A stretch of 64,000 nucleotides of DNA from QIJE01 sp048541835 (lineage in GTDB: Bacteria; SZUA-79; Acidulodesulfobacterales; Acidulodesulfobacteraceae): positions 248,001-312,000 of the forward strand of contig NZ_JBLEOY010000001.1 in NCBI RefSeq assembly GCF_048541835.1, in the 5' to 3' direction. How positions within the stretch are numbered: the first letter of the stretch is position 1; every line of letters begins with the position of its first letter. The translations under genes were made by a program, and so were the position numbers. Below are positions 34,276 to 43,962 of the stretch, in pieces. Under the pieces are notes generated by a model. The model was not told the origin of the DNA. It ran no database searches and saw only the letters and a program-made list of their open reading frames with translations.

Positions 34276-35408
34276 AACTATTAGAAATTAAAAACATCTA
34301 TAAAAATTTTTCCAATAAGAAGGTCCTGAATGGTATAAATTTGGACATAGAAAGTGGCGAAATTTCATCCATTTTCGGGTATTCCGGCGAGGGCAAAAGT
34401 ACGCTTTTAAAAATAATTTGCGGAATTATTAAACAGGATAGCGGGGATATTGTACTTAATGAAAAAAATATTAATAATCTTGAACCGTATGAAAGGTGTA
34501 CCGCCCTTGTAATGGACGAACCGCTTTTGTTTCCGCATATGAACGTACTGGAAAATATAGCCTTCGGTTCAAAATTAAGAACTAACAAGAAGAGATATAC
34601 GACAAACAACAAAAAGGCGTTAAAATCGCCGAAAGAAATAATGGGGCTCCTCGGAATAACTGGTCTCGAAAAACGGTATCCGAATGAAATAAGCATGGGG
34701 CAATCTCAAAGGGTTTCTTTGGCGAGGGCGTTAATCGTTAACCCGGAAATAATACTTATGGACGAACCGTTTTCAAACCTAGATATCATTTCTAAAACTA
34801 AGGTTAGAAAGCTGATTAAAGAAATAAACTGCGAGCTCAAAATTTCCATACTGCTCGTAACGCATGACATAGAAGACGTTATAAATCTATCAAATAAAAT
34901 GTTTATTTTAAATAAGGGTGAAATTCGAGATTCAGGACGACCAAAGGATGTTTTGAAAAAACCGTCCTCTATAGAAACGGCTTTTCTTATAGGAACGGAG
35001 AACATATTCGACGGTATCATATCAGAAATAGACAAAAAAAATAATATAGTCAAAATTAGACTTAAAAATGAAAAACTGGAAGATATTTATATAGAAGCAG
35101 ATTATTACGGAACGTTCAAGATAAACGAACGAATTGTATTCGCAATAAGACCGGAGGAAGTGATGATACTGAGGGAAGATCGGGGGGCTTCAAGGTCTGT
35201 AAGAGAGAACCACTTTACCGGAAAAATTATTTCATCGGTTTTCACGCTACGCATGATGGAAATACTAATTAAATCTGAGAGCGGTTTAGAATTTAAGGCT
35301 CTGATACCGTTTCATGCATACGAAGTGATGCATCTTTTCGAAGGAAAAACCATCAACATTTCATTAAAAAAATCTGCTATACATATTATTGAAAAGAAAA
35401 AACGGTAA
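34272..35408 (+). CDS. modC: Molybdate/tungstate ABC transporter ATP-binding protein with C-terminal MOP/TOBE domain
   Basis: 378 residues. Walker A is GYSGEGKSTLLK, the signature ISMGQSQRVSLARAL, Walker B IILMDEPFSNLD and switch His VTHD. Signature text is ISMGQ rather than the common LSGGQ, an unusual variant. Residues ~240-375 form the MOP/TOBE-type regulatory domain, with GTENIFDGIISEIDKK and a second NHFTGKIISSVF repeat. In ModC this domain senses oxyanion. Its end lies 12 bases from the convergent xseA. Confidence 0.9.
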   Translation: MKLLEIKNIYKNFSNKKVLNGINLDIESGEISSIFGYSGEGKSTLLKIICGIIKQDSGDIVLNEKNINNLEPYERCTALVMDEPLLFPHMNVLENIAFGSKLRTNKKRYTTNNKKALKSPKEIMGLLGITGLEKRYPNEISMGQSQRVSLARALIVNPEIILMDEPFSNLDIISKTKVRKLIKEINCELKISILLVTHDIEDVINLSNKMFILNKGEIRDSGRPKDVLKKPSSIETAFLIGTENIFDGIISEIDKKNNIVKIRLKNEKLEDIYIEADYYGTFKINERIVFAIRPEEVMILREDRGASRSVRENHFTGKIISSVFTLRMMEILIKSESGLEFKALIPFHAYEVMHLFEGKTINISLKKSAIHIIEKKKR

Positions 35409-35420
35409 AAATAAAGGAAC

Positions 35421-36791
35421 CTATTTTTTATTAAATTCTTTTCCATTGACCGTGGCGTTCAGACTGCCGTCGCTTAAGACTATTTTTATATTTTCGTTAT
35501 CTTCGACGTTTAAAACCGAAGAAACGACTTCATTTTTATCGGTAAAAACTATACCGTATCCCCTTCTCAAAACATTATAGGGGCTTAAATAATTCAATGC
35601 CTTGCTTTCGGTTTGAAGCCTATTCCTGCAATTCAATATCGTAAATCCCGCCGCATTTTTAAACCTCTCCGATAAACCTGTAACGTAAACTCTGCTTTCA
35701 TTGAAGACCGTTGAAGGATTCTTCAGCGAAAGCCTTTTATTTAAATGGGAAACATTGACTTTTAACAAATCAATACGCCCGCTCACAACCTTATGTATCC
35801 TCTCCGATATATCGTAGACCCGAAGCATTTTATCCTGAATCAATCTTTTTGGAGAAACCCGCTCCCTGTTTTCTATTAAATTAAATAAACTACCCTTTTT
35901 AGTAGAAACGATATTAAAAATCCCCTGTTCTATCCTGCCTCTCAATGTTTTTAATTGTTTTATAAGTTCGAATTTTACGGGAACAACCATCTCGGCAGCA
36001 TTTGAAGGCGTAGAAGCTCGTCTATCTGCGGTAAAATCAGCAATGGTAAAATCGGTTTCATGACCTATCGCACTGATTACGGGAATAGCCGAATTATATA
36101 TAGCCCTTGCCGTCGTTTCTTCATTGAAAGCCCATAAATCCTCAATGCTTCCCCCACCCCTACCGACTATAATAACATCTATTTTTCTTTGCGTCTTACC
36201 ATATAGATTCAAAAGCTCAATTGCGGCAACTATTTCGGTAGAGCTGTTCTTGCCCTGAACGCTCGCATTAGCTAATATTATCGATACATTCTCAAATCTC
36301 GATTCTATGACCTTGACTATATCATGCAAAACTGCACCATTTTTTGACGTAACTATCCCTATAGTTTCAGGCATAAAAGGAATTTTTCTTTTATGCGAAT
36401 CATCGAATAATCCCTCTTTCTTAAGCTTGTCTTTTAATCGTTCGAATAATATATAAAGTTCTCCGTATCCGGAAGGTTTTAATTCTGATATTATAAAGCT
36501 ATATTCCCCCCTAGGTTCGTATAAACCTATTCTTCCATAAGCGGTCACCGATAATCCGTCTTCAATTTCGCATCGTATTTTTCGAATATCGCTTTTAAAA
36601 ATTATACATTTTAATTTCGCATATTCGTCTTTAAGATCAAAATAATACCCTGAAGAATAATTCGTTTTCAAGCCTGATATCTCACCTTTTACTTTTATGT
36701 TATAAAAGCTCCCTTCTATCGTTTCTTTCAAAAGACGAGAGAGTTCCGATACGCTAAAAATCAGATTGTTACTCGTAATATTATTATCCAT
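35421..36791 (-). CDS. xseA: Exodeoxyribonuclease VII large subunit
   Basis: 456 residues. An N-terminal OB-fold (FSVSELSRLLKETIEGSF, VKGEISGLK, GYYFDLKDE) is followed by the catalytic core with PETIGIVTSKNGAVLHDI, DVIIVGRGGGSIEDLWAFN, AIGHETDFTIADFTADRRASTPSNAAE. A coiled region and a C-terminal cap with YNVLRRGYGIVFTDK follow. With XseB it degrades single-stranded DNA into oligonucleotides. The small subunit xseB is not adjacent, which is unusual but not rare. Its start is 45 bases from the stop of the EmrB gene on the same strand. Confidence 0.93.
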   Translation of the reverse strand: MDNNITSNNLIFSVSELSRLLKETIEGSFYNIKVKGEISGLKTNYSSGYYFDLKDEYAKLKCIIFKSDIRKIRCEIEDGLSVTAYGRIGLYEPRGEYSFIISELKPSGYGELYILFERLKDKLKKEGLFDDSHKRKIPFMPETIGIVTSKNGAVLHDIVKVIESRFENVSIILANASVQGKNSSTEIVAAIELLNLYGKTQRKIDVIIVGRGGGSIEDLWAFNEETTARAIYNSAIPVISAIGHETDFTIADFTADRRASTPSNAAEMVVPVKFELIKQLKTLRGRIEQGIFNIVSTKKGSLFNLIENRERVSPKRLIQDKMLRVYDISERIHKVVSGRIDLLKVNVSHLNKRLSLKNPSTVFNESRVYVTGLSERFKNAAGFTILNCRNRLQTESKALNYLSPYNVLRRGYGIVFTDKNEVVSSVLNVEDNENIKIVLSDGSLNATVNGKEFNKK

Positions 36792-36835
36792 GCCTTAATA
36801 TTATCATATTTATATGATACGATAAACTTTTATCG

Positions 36836-38395
36836 TCACAATTTACTATCTATATCTATCGGTCTTTTATTTTTAATGAAAAAAGCAATAACTGCCCCTG
36901 CTATCGTAATATACCCCAAAATCGCAAACAAATCTCCATAAGAGGCAACGGAGGCAAGCATATGTATGATATAATCAAAAAAGCTCAGTGCCGAGTTCGG
37001 AAATATCGTTCCCGGTCTAAAGTAGGCCGGTGCCTTATTCACCAAACTACCGTTAATGGACTTCATCATGTTGTGATATGTATAAAAATTGTATTTAATA
37101 TCTCTCGCATACTGATTTAGGTGATAAATCTGCCTAATAATAAGCTCATTGCCTATAAAAGCTATTCCAAACGAGGCCCCTATTTGAATAGTCACTGGGA
37201 TTAAACCGGAAACCTCGGGTATCAATTTTTTCTTTACGGAATTTAAAGCGGCGCTCATAACTGGAGCATTCAATAATCCTATACCTACGCCTCTTATTAG
37301 CTGGTTTACTATTATATCGTAAGCACTTGTATTTAGGGAGATGTTATCGAACATAAACATAGACGCCGCAACAATCAGTAACCCTACAAACAGTGGATAC
37401 CTCGGCCCTATTTTATCGGATACCTTACCTGAAAAAGGGGAAACAACCGCCACGGCAACGGCAGTCGGGGCCATTAATATCCCGGCATGCATTGCGTTGT
37501 AGTTTAAGACGTTTTCCATAAAAAGAGGCAATAAAAACATTGAGCCAAAAATCCCCACCGCTCTTACCATATTAACCATAATTGATACAACAAAATTATA
37601 ATTTTTGAATATAGCAAGATTAAGAAGGGGTACGTCAACAAATAATTCGGTAATTATAAAAAAAACAAACGAAAATCCGCTTAAAACTTCGGATTGGATT
37701 ATAATAGGTGCATCCCACCCAAAAGCCTGTCCTTCATTTAAAGCATATAAAAGCGAACCCATAAATAAAGCCATAAATAAAAAGCCGAGTATATCGAATT
37801 TCTTTAAATATTTTTTTACGGGAATGTCGTACGGCAAAATCATGGCCGCCCCTAATATTGAAATGATTCCTATCGGAACGTTTACGTAAAATATCCATCT
37901 CCAGTTTGCATAATCTACAAGATAGCCTCCGAGGGTAGGTCCTATAGCCGGAGCCACCATTGCGCCTATCGACCAGATACCCATTGCCTCTCCTCTTTCA
38001 TTGGGAGGGAAAACCTCCGCAAGTAAAATTAAACCGGTCGGAGTAAGTCCGGCACCTCCAATGGCTTGTAAAATGCGAAACATAATGAGATATGTGTAAG
38101 AGGGGGCAAGCCCGCTTAAGGCCGATCCGATGACAAATATAGCGAGAGACACTATAAAGGGATACTTTATCCCATATTTTCTCTTAAAATGAGCCATCGG
38201 AAGTATTACTATGGAATAAGCAATGGTGTAAGCAATCATCACCCATTCGACGTCTGTGACGTTAATGCCGAAATGAGACATCATCTTTGGAAGGCCGACC
38301 GTAACTATATTTACATCCAATATTGCCATAAATGAAGAAACAACCACAAGGGAAAGAACTATCCATTTGTAATATATATGCGATTTTTCAATCAT
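36836..38395 (-). CDS. EmrB/QacA (DHA2) family MFS drug exporter
   Basis: 519 residues with 14 predicted membrane helices. Motif-like segments: FMAILDVNIVTVGLPKM in TM1, MFRILQAIGGAGLTPTGLIL (motif with GGA), WRWIFYVNVPIGI (DHA2 hallmark after TM5) and FSGKVSDKIGPRYP. It exports lipophilic compounds using the proton gradient. It is the last gene of the tetR / adaptor / RND unit. The adaptor encoded upstream could serve either exporter; EmrB usually pairs with an EmrA-type adaptor, which is not seen. Distance from the RND gene is 43 bases. Confidence 0.9.
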   Translation of the reverse strand: MIEKSHIYYKWIVLSLVVVSSFMAILDVNIVTVGLPKMMSHFGINVTDVEWVMIAYTIAYSIVILPMAHFKRKYGIKYPFIVSLAIFVIGSALSGLAPSYTYLIMFRILQAIGGAGLTPTGLILLAEVFPPNERGEAMGIWSIGAMVAPAIGPTLGGYLVDYANWRWIFYVNVPIGIISILGAAMILPYDIPVKKYLKKFDILGFLFMALFMGSLLYALNEGQAFGWDAPIIIQSEVLSGFSFVFFIITELFVDVPLLNLAIFKNYNFVVSIMVNMVRAVGIFGSMFLLPLFMENVLNYNAMHAGILMAPTAVAVAVVSPFSGKVSDKIGPRYPLFVGLLIVAASMFMFDNISLNTSAYDIIVNQLIRGVGIGLLNAPVMSAALNSVKKKLIPEVSGLIPVTIQIGASFGIAFIGNELIIRQIYHLNQYARDIKYNFYTYHNMMKSINGSLVNKAPAYFRPGTIFPNSALSFFDYIIHMLASVASYGDLFAILGYITIAGAVIAFFIKNKRPIDIDSKL

Positions 38396-38438
38396 TTATT
38401 TTATTCATTCAAATCAAATCTCTTAAGGAAAACATCCT

Positions 38439-41400
38439 CTATCTCTTCAGAAATACCTTATTTAAAAATCCCTTAAGGTTATCAACATACGAGTATAGAA
38501 CCGGAACGACCACCAACGTAAGAAACATTGACGTTAAAAGTCCACCTATAACGTCAATTGCCATAGGTGCCCTAGAAGAAGAACCGACCCCAAAACCGGT
38601 AGCTATAGGAAGCATACCGAAAACCATTGCGAGTGTTGTCATTAAAATAGGGCGAAATCTTATGCTGCCGGCTTCAATAATAGAATCATACTTATTTAAT
38701 CCCTTTTCTCTAGATAATATTATAAAATCAACTAAAAGTATGGCATTTTTCACAACAAGCCCTATCAGTAAAATTATACCTATTAACGCGATTATACTTA
38801 AGGATTTGTGCATTAAAAGCAACCCCCCTATCGCCCCTATAAGAGCAAAAGGAACAGAAACCATGATAACTAACGGGTCTATAAAGCTGTCATAGAGGGA
38901 AGCAAGGATCATATATACTATAATCAGCGCCAAAAGTAGCGTTGAACCCATAGCATCAAACGATCGATTCAGTTTTGAAGCCATCCCTCCGAACTGATAA
39001 GAATATAAAGATTTTTTAGGTATTATGCGGGACGCATACTGCCTTACCTTTGTGATTCCGTAACTTAACGGAACGTGATTAGACATATTGGCATAAATAG
39101 TAACGGCATTTTCAAGATCTCTCCTGTTTATGACCTGGGGTCCTATCGTATTTTTAACGGATATTAAATCCGATAGAGAAACAAGCTTGCCCACATTATT
39201 GGCGACATAAAGATTTTTTATATCTTTTATATTATTTCTTTCATTCCCAAAAAGCCTTATCTGCTGGTTATATGTGCGTCCTTTGTATATAAAGTTATAA
39301 TCTTTAAATATATTTATATCACCACCTATGAGGGCATCTATCGTCTCGGCTATGGAAGACACGCTTACGCCGAGACTGCCGGCAAGATTTCTATTTACGT
39401 GAATCAAAAGCTCCGGCTGGCGAAATTGCATATTAGACGTCACGTCTACTAATCCGGGCACCTTCCTTAAGTCTTTTATGAGTTTTTTCGAATAGATTAT
39501 TGTCTTTTTAATGCCTGGACCCATTATAATAACTTGTAGCGGAGAAACATTTGAAGAAGCACCTCCGACAACCGGCATATCCATTACCTGAGTAAAAACA
39601 CCGGGGGTTGCGGATAAATTTTTTCTCACTATATTCATTACTTGCTGTTGATTGAGATTTCTGGAGTTTTTTAAAGAGACGAAAAATAGCCCTTTATACC
39701 TTGAACCGTTAATGCCGGACGCCGTAGCCATAAAAATAGATTTTTCGAACGGGGTTTTCTTTACTATTTTATATAAAACATGCGAATATTTCTTCATGAC
39801 CTTTACGCTCGTACCTTCGGGAGCCTTAAAATAAATAAGGAAATTACCGGAATTTGACGGAGGCATCATCTCTTTTCCGATATATTTCGTTAAATACAGC
39901 GAAAAAGCAAATATAATAATCGCCGATATTATAATCACCGACCTATGATTCAGACTCCAGCCTATCACCTTTTTATAAATATTCGTCGTCTGCTTCATAA
40001 TATTTTCAAAAAATATGAATAAAAAACCATGCTCCTTTTTATAAACGATAAAGCGTGACGATAGCATCGGCGTAAGGGTAAAAGAAACGAACAATGAAAT
40101 TAAGACGGCAAAAGCGACGGTTAAACCAAACTCATAAAAAAACCTGCCTATCATACCCGGCATAAATGCAACCGGAACAAAGACCGCTACAATAGAGAAG
40201 GTTGTAGCCATCACCGCTATACCGATTTCTTTCATGGATTTGGACGATGCATACATCCTATCTTCTCCGTTTTCGACATGCCTATAGATATTCTCTAAAA
40301 CGACTATGGCATCGTCTATCAAAAGACCTACCGACAGTGATAGCCCCAGCATGGTCATATTGTTGAGGGAAAAATTCATAAGACGTAAAAAACCAAAAGC
40401 GGATATTATTGCGGCGGGTAATGCCGTTGCCGCAATCAAGGTAGTTCTTAAATTTTTTAAGAAGAAAAAAACGACAAATATCGTAAGAATGGTTCCCCAT
40501 ATTATATCGAATTCTACGTCCGATATCGACTTTTTTATAAAGGTTGCACTATTATAGGCGATTTGCGCATTAATTCCGGGAGGTAAAGACGGTCTTATCA
40601 AGGTTAAAAGATGTTTCGCTTCGGCGACAACCTTGACGGTATTAGCGTGCGTCTTTATAGTAATTCCAAGTCCGACGGCAGGCTTTCCGTCAAAGGTTGT
40701 AATGGACGCTTCTGGGGCTTCCGAATTTACGGCACGCCCTATCTGCGAAAATCTAATAGGTATTCCTTTATAATTACCGATAATCATCCTATCAAACCCT
40801 TTTGCCGTATGAAGCCTTCCCTTAAGATAGGTAAAATATGTTTTAGTGTCGGTCTTTAGATTTCCGGTGGGTGCAGAAATGCTTTGAGACTTAATAGCAC
40901 TAATAACCCGATTAATACTAATGCCGTGGGCCGTCATCTCATTATTGTTTACATAAAAAATCATCCTCCTGCTTCTTATCCCGCCTATGATAATCCGACC
41001 GACTCCGGGAAGCCTTTCGAACTTTCTTTCTAGGACCTTTTGCGCATAAAAAGACAAAAATCTTCTAGACCTGTCGCCGGACAAAGCAATCCACATAACG
41101 GGAGAAGAGTTAATGTTAAGCTTTTTAATGATCGGCGTATTTATATTTTTAGGTAGCGTATCCAATATTGCGTCAACATCCGCAGTAACGGATTGATAAC
41201 GATGGGCAATGTTTCTATTTAAATGAAACTCTATAATGACATTGCTCATCCCAACGCTGCTTGAGGACATTATATGTTTTATACCCGAAACCGAATTCAC
41301 GGCATCCTCTATTTTTTTCGTAACGTCAAGTTCCATTTCTCTCGGACTGGCGCCGGGCATTGTAGTCGTGATAGTTACTATGGGAAACTGAATGCTTGGA

Positions 41401-41510
41401 TAAAGATTTACTGCAAGGGCGAAATAACCGAATATACCGAAAACAACGAAAATACTGACCATCATTACCGCAAAAACAGGCCGTTTAATTGAAATATCTG
41501 ATATTTTCAT
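38439..41510 (-). CDS. RND-family (HAE1/AcrB-type) efflux pump
   Basis: 1023 residues. Twelve membrane helices in the usual 1+5 twice pattern with two large periplasmic loops. Hallmarks: IKRPVFAVMMVSIFVVFG start, FPIVTITTTMPGASPREME, the proton-relay Asp pair in SVGLLIDDAIVVLENIYRHVE, FMPGMIGRFFYEFG and the C-terminal LIGLVVKNAILLVDF. It exports drugs, solvents or bile-like compounds from periplasm through an outer membrane channel. The operon has no TolC-like gene, so the channel is shared with another locus. The adaptor gene ends two bases before it. Confidence 0.95.
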   Translation of the reverse strand: MKISDISIKRPVFAVMMVSIFVVFGIFGYFALAVNLYPSIQFPIVTITTTMPGASPREMELDVTKKIEDAVNSVSGIKHIMSSSSVGMSNVIIEFHLNRNIAHRYQSVTADVDAILDTLPKNINTPIIKKLNINSSPVMWIALSGDRSRRFLSFYAQKVLERKFERLPGVGRIIIGGIRSRRMIFYVNNNEMTAHGISINRVISAIKSQSISAPTGNLKTDTKTYFTYLKGRLHTAKGFDRMIIGNYKGIPIRFSQIGRAVNSEAPEASITTFDGKPAVGLGITIKTHANTVKVVAEAKHLLTLIRPSLPPGINAQIAYNSATFIKKSISDVEFDIIWGTILTIFVVFFFLKNLRTTLIAATALPAAIISAFGFLRLMNFSLNNMTMLGLSLSVGLLIDDAIVVLENIYRHVENGEDRMYASSKSMKEIGIAVMATTFSIVAVFVPVAFMPGMIGRFFYEFGLTVAFAVLISLFVSFTLTPMLSSRFIVYKKEHGFLFIFFENIMKQTTNIYKKVIGWSLNHRSVIIISAIIIFAFSLYLTKYIGKEMMPPSNSGNFLIYFKAPEGTSVKVMKKYSHVLYKIVKKTPFEKSIFMATASGINGSRYKGLFFVSLKNSRNLNQQQVMNIVRKNLSATPGVFTQVMDMPVVGGASSNVSPLQVIIMGPGIKKTIIYSKKLIKDLRKVPGLVDVTSNMQFRQPELLIHVNRNLAGSLGVSVSSIAETIDALIGGDINIFKDYNFIYKGRTYNQQIRLFGNERNNIKDIKNLYVANNVGKLVSLSDLISVKNTIGPQVINRRDLENAVTIYANMSNHVPLSYGITKVRQYASRIIPKKSLYSYQFGGMASKLNRSFDAMGSTLLLALIIVYMILASLYDSFIDPLVIMVSVPFALIGAIGGLLLMHKSLSIIALIGIILLIGLVVKNAILLVDFIILSREKGLNKYDSIIEAGSIRFRPILMTTLAMVFGMLPIATGFGVGSSSRAPMAIDVIGGLLTSMFLTLVVVPVLYSYVDNLKGFLNKVFLKR

Positions 41511-41511
41511 T

Positions 41512-42621
41512 TTACCTGACCCTCTTTGCTATGAAAACGCGTTCATTGCTATGCACTAAGCTTGAACCCTTAACAACTACAGTATCATTTTTGCTTATAC
41601 CCTTCGTAATCTGCAGGTATCCGTTCTTAGAAATTCCTACGGATATGTTTCTTCGTTTAACGATGCCGTTTTTATATACAAACAAATAGTCCCTCTTTAA
41701 TGCAATTATGACAGATGATTCCGGCACAAAAAGACCATTTTTCACGAATCCTATCGAAAACCTGACGTTCGCAAAATCCTGCGGTTTTATGAATTCCCTA
41801 TTATTGCCAAAAATAGCCTTGATTTTTACCGTCCTGGTATCCGGATCTAACGAAGGACTTATGAAATAAATACGCCCTGAAAAAATCTTCCGAGGGTAAC
41901 CTTTAACGATTGCAAGGCAGGTTTCTCCGTTTTTTATAAACGGCACATAACTCTGCGGAACGTGAAATTCCAGCTCTAACGGCTTCAATGCGACAATACC
42001 GTATGATAACGTACCCACGTTAACATAATCCCCAAGATTAATACGTCTTTTATAGACGATGCCGCTAATCGGCGAAACTATTAAGGTATCCTTGTATTTT
42101 TTTTTGTCTAATTTTAAAAGCGACAACGATGCATCATAAGAAGATAACGCCTGTTTTAAACTCGAAACCGCACGATCGTAACTAATGTCCGTCAATAACT
42201 GTTTTTTAAACAGCATTGTATCCCTTTTCAATATTGATTCTGCAAGGACATAAACGGCTTTTTTCTGCCTAACGGCGGCCTCCTGAGATCTCATTGTAAA
42301 GTAGACTTTTTTCCTATCTACTATGGCTAATACCTGCCCCGCCTTTACAGAATCACCGTCTCGGGCAATAACCTTCGTAATCTGCCCGGGCGACCTTGAT
42401 GATACGTTTGCGACATTATACGGCAAGAAGTACCCCGGTTCCTTTAAGTAAATCTTTACGCTTAAGACCTTAACTTTAGCAATACTTACCGGGGTTACCG
42501 CCTTTACCAGAGTATTCTTTTTTCCGCAAGCGGTAAGTGACAGGGCTGAAATCAAAACAAGCACGATAAGAACGGGCAGCAATATTTTTATTTTGTCTAT
42601 TTTACTTTTCAGGGTATGCAT
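41512..42621 (-). CDS. RND efflux periplasmic adaptor (membrane fusion protein)
   Basis: 369 residues. An N-terminal hydrophobic segment ends at LTAC (lipobox-like, Cys ~33), so the protein is likely a lipoprotein. The barrel-sandwich half motif ISSRSPGQI is followed by VKAGQVLAIVDRK and, after the helical hairpin, IVSPISGIVYKRRINLGDYVNVG. A beta-barrel and membrane-proximal domain follow (PQDFANVRFSIG, VPESSVI). It bridges the RND pump and an outer membrane channel. Order tetR - adaptor - RND is the usual one for such operons. A 12-base palindrome (ATTCTTAAGAAT, 42638-42649) lies in the gap after tetR. Confidence 0.93.
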   Translation of the reverse strand: MHTLKSKIDKIKILLPVLIVLVLISALSLTACGKKNTLVKAVTPVSIAKVKVLSVKIYLKEPGYFLPYNVANVSSRSPGQITKVIARDGDSVKAGQVLAIVDRKKVYFTMRSQEAAVRQKKAVYVLAESILKRDTMLFKKQLLTDISYDRAVSSLKQALSSYDASLSLLKLDKKKYKDTLIVSPISGIVYKRRINLGDYVNVGTLSYGIVALKPLELEFHVPQSYVPFIKNGETCLAIVKGYPRKIFSGRIYFISPSLDPDTRTVKIKAIFGNNREFIKPQDFANVRFSIGFVKNGLFVPESSVIIALKRDYLFVYKNGIVKRRNISVGISKNGYLQITKGISKNDTVVVKGSSLVHSNERVFIAKRVR

Positions 42622-42660
42622 TCTATATCCTCCGAATATTCTTAAGAATTAAGACCCGGT

Positions 42661-43272
42661 CTATGTATGGGGCATGACTATTCCGTGTATCAGCAGGTCA
42701 AATATGTCTTCCGAATCTTTTTTAATCATTTCTTCCGTAAGCTCGTATTTATCGTTAATAAAATTATATATGGCATTTGTTTTAATTAAAGAGACAAGCA
42801 TATATCCAACCTTCAGGGGATCTAAATCGCTCCTAAACTTACCTGATTGCATTTCAGATTTAATAATTTCGCCTATGAAATTCGTATATCTTCTTCTTCT
42901 CAGATTCAAAGACTCCTTAGATTTTTTTTTCAAGAAAACAATATTAACCTCATCTAAGAAGATTGTTTTAAAAAAATATCTATTTTCATAAATATAATTT
43001 AAATTCTCGGAGATTAATGTTTTTAATTTTTCTATACCGCCTTTTTCTCCTTCCACTTTACCCTTAATTCTTTCAAACATCCTTTTAAATCCGAAGGATA
43101 AAACCTTTTCCATAAGTTCGTTCTTGTCTTTAAAATAAAGATAGACCGTTCCCTTAGCAATACCGGCTTTTTGCGCTACTTTATCCATAGTGAGAGCAGA
43201 AAAACCTATTTCCTCAATCAATTTTCTTGACGATGACATAATCAATTCATATTTATCTACATTTTCCATCAT
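42661..43272 (-). CDS. TetR/AcrR-family repressor of the efflux operon
   Basis: 203 residues. The N-terminal HTH reads LIEEIGFSALTMDKVAQKAGIAKGTVYLYFKDKNEL, the TetR consensus; residues 50-200 are the ligand-binding helical domain. It is the first gene of the operon and a perfect 22-base palindrome lies 15 bases upstream of its ATG. It most likely represses itself and the adaptor, RND and EmrB genes, releasing DNA when a toxic ligand binds. This regulatory logic is inference from the family. Confidence 0.93.
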   Translation of the reverse strand: MMENVDKYELIMSSSRKLIEEIGFSALTMDKVAQKAGIAKGTVYLYFKDKNELMEKVLSFGFKRMFERIKGKVEGEKGGIEKLKTLISENLNYIYENRYFFKTIFLDEVNIVFLKKKSKESLNLRRRRYTNFIGEIIKSEMQSGKFRSDLDPLKVGYMLVSLIKTNAIYNFINDKYELTEEMIKKDSEDIFDLLIHGIVMPHT

Positions 43273-43286
43273 ATCTTAATTTTATT

Positions 43287-43308
43287 ATAATGACTTTAAA
43301 GTCATTAT
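43287..43308. promoter_or_regulatory. Perfect 22-base palindrome, probable TetR-family operator
   Basis: Half-site ATAATGACTTT is followed directly by its reverse complement AAAGTCATTAT with no spacer. It lies 15 bases upstream of the tetR start. Size, symmetry and the TGACTTTAAAGTCA core match operators of AcrR/TetR regulators of efflux pumps. Binding would cover the promoter or transcription start of the tetR-efflux operon. Confidence 0.7.
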
Positions 43309-43330
43309 GCAATAAAAAAATATTCTAATC

Positions 43331-43876
43331 CTAATCCTGACAAAACTGCATTGAAGGTTGTCTCGTTTTTTTTATCAGAAAAGATAATGCCAGGAGCATT
43401 AATATTGCATAAATTACGAAAAAAATAAAATGAATTATACCGTTGCTTTGCAAGCCCAATCCATAAATTAATAAATTTGCAAAAATCAAAATCGGAAACA
43501 ACCACATTAAAATCCAGCCTTCTATAAAGTGAAAGCAATGAGCCTCTTTTCCGTATAGTCCCGCAACACCCGTAAGTACTAATCCGATAGATATGATTAA
43601 AACCTCCGGGTTTTTAAGGAATATATCACCGACACCTATAAGAATTCCTAATATTATACATGAAAGAATGAATATTTTTATCTCTCTTTTCCAAACTAAG
43701 AGAAATATTCCGGAAGTAAGAGAACCAAGATAAAAGATTAAAATTCCTGCAGAAAAAACCGGTAAATCGTAAAAGAGATAAGAAAAAACAAATAAAACTA
43801 TACCGACATAGCCTATTGCATAACCTGACCTATATATTATGTCATAAATTTTCGGATAATAAATATCAGTTTTCAT
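43331..43876 (-). CDS. Polytopic membrane protein, probably DUF2301 family
   Basis: 181 residues with about six membrane helices. The segment GLYGKEAHCFHFIEGW with GWILMWLFPILIFANLL resembles the 'KEA-x-CF-x-x-x-E' signature I associate with DUF2301, which is common in cyanobacteria and of unknown function. The start region, DIIYRSGYAIGYVGIVL, also fits. It is isolated upstream of the tetR operator and divergent from nothing, so its function cannot be inferred from context. The conserved Glu, Cys and His residues could bind a metal or ligand. Confidence 0.55.
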   Translation of the reverse strand: MKTDIYYPKIYDIIYRSGYAIGYVGIVLFVFSYLFYDLPVFSAGILIFYLGSLTSGIFLLVWKREIKIFILSCIILGILIGVGDIFLKNPEVLIISIGLVLTGVAGLYGKEAHCFHFIEGWILMWLFPILIFANLLIYGLGLQSNGIIHFIFFVIYAILMLLALSFLIKKTRQPSMQFCQD

Positions 43877-43962
43877 ATCCTTTACTTTTTTCTTTATAGC
43901 AACTTATGGCGTCGCTTACGGGTTAATCGTAATGTGTACGATAAAAAATATATACAATATTA

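Noticed and set aside
42638..42649. 12-base palindrome ATTCTTAAGAAT between tetR and the adaptor gene as a second operator
   Set aside because: Short, AT-rich and unlike the 22-base operator upstream of tetR; probably chance.
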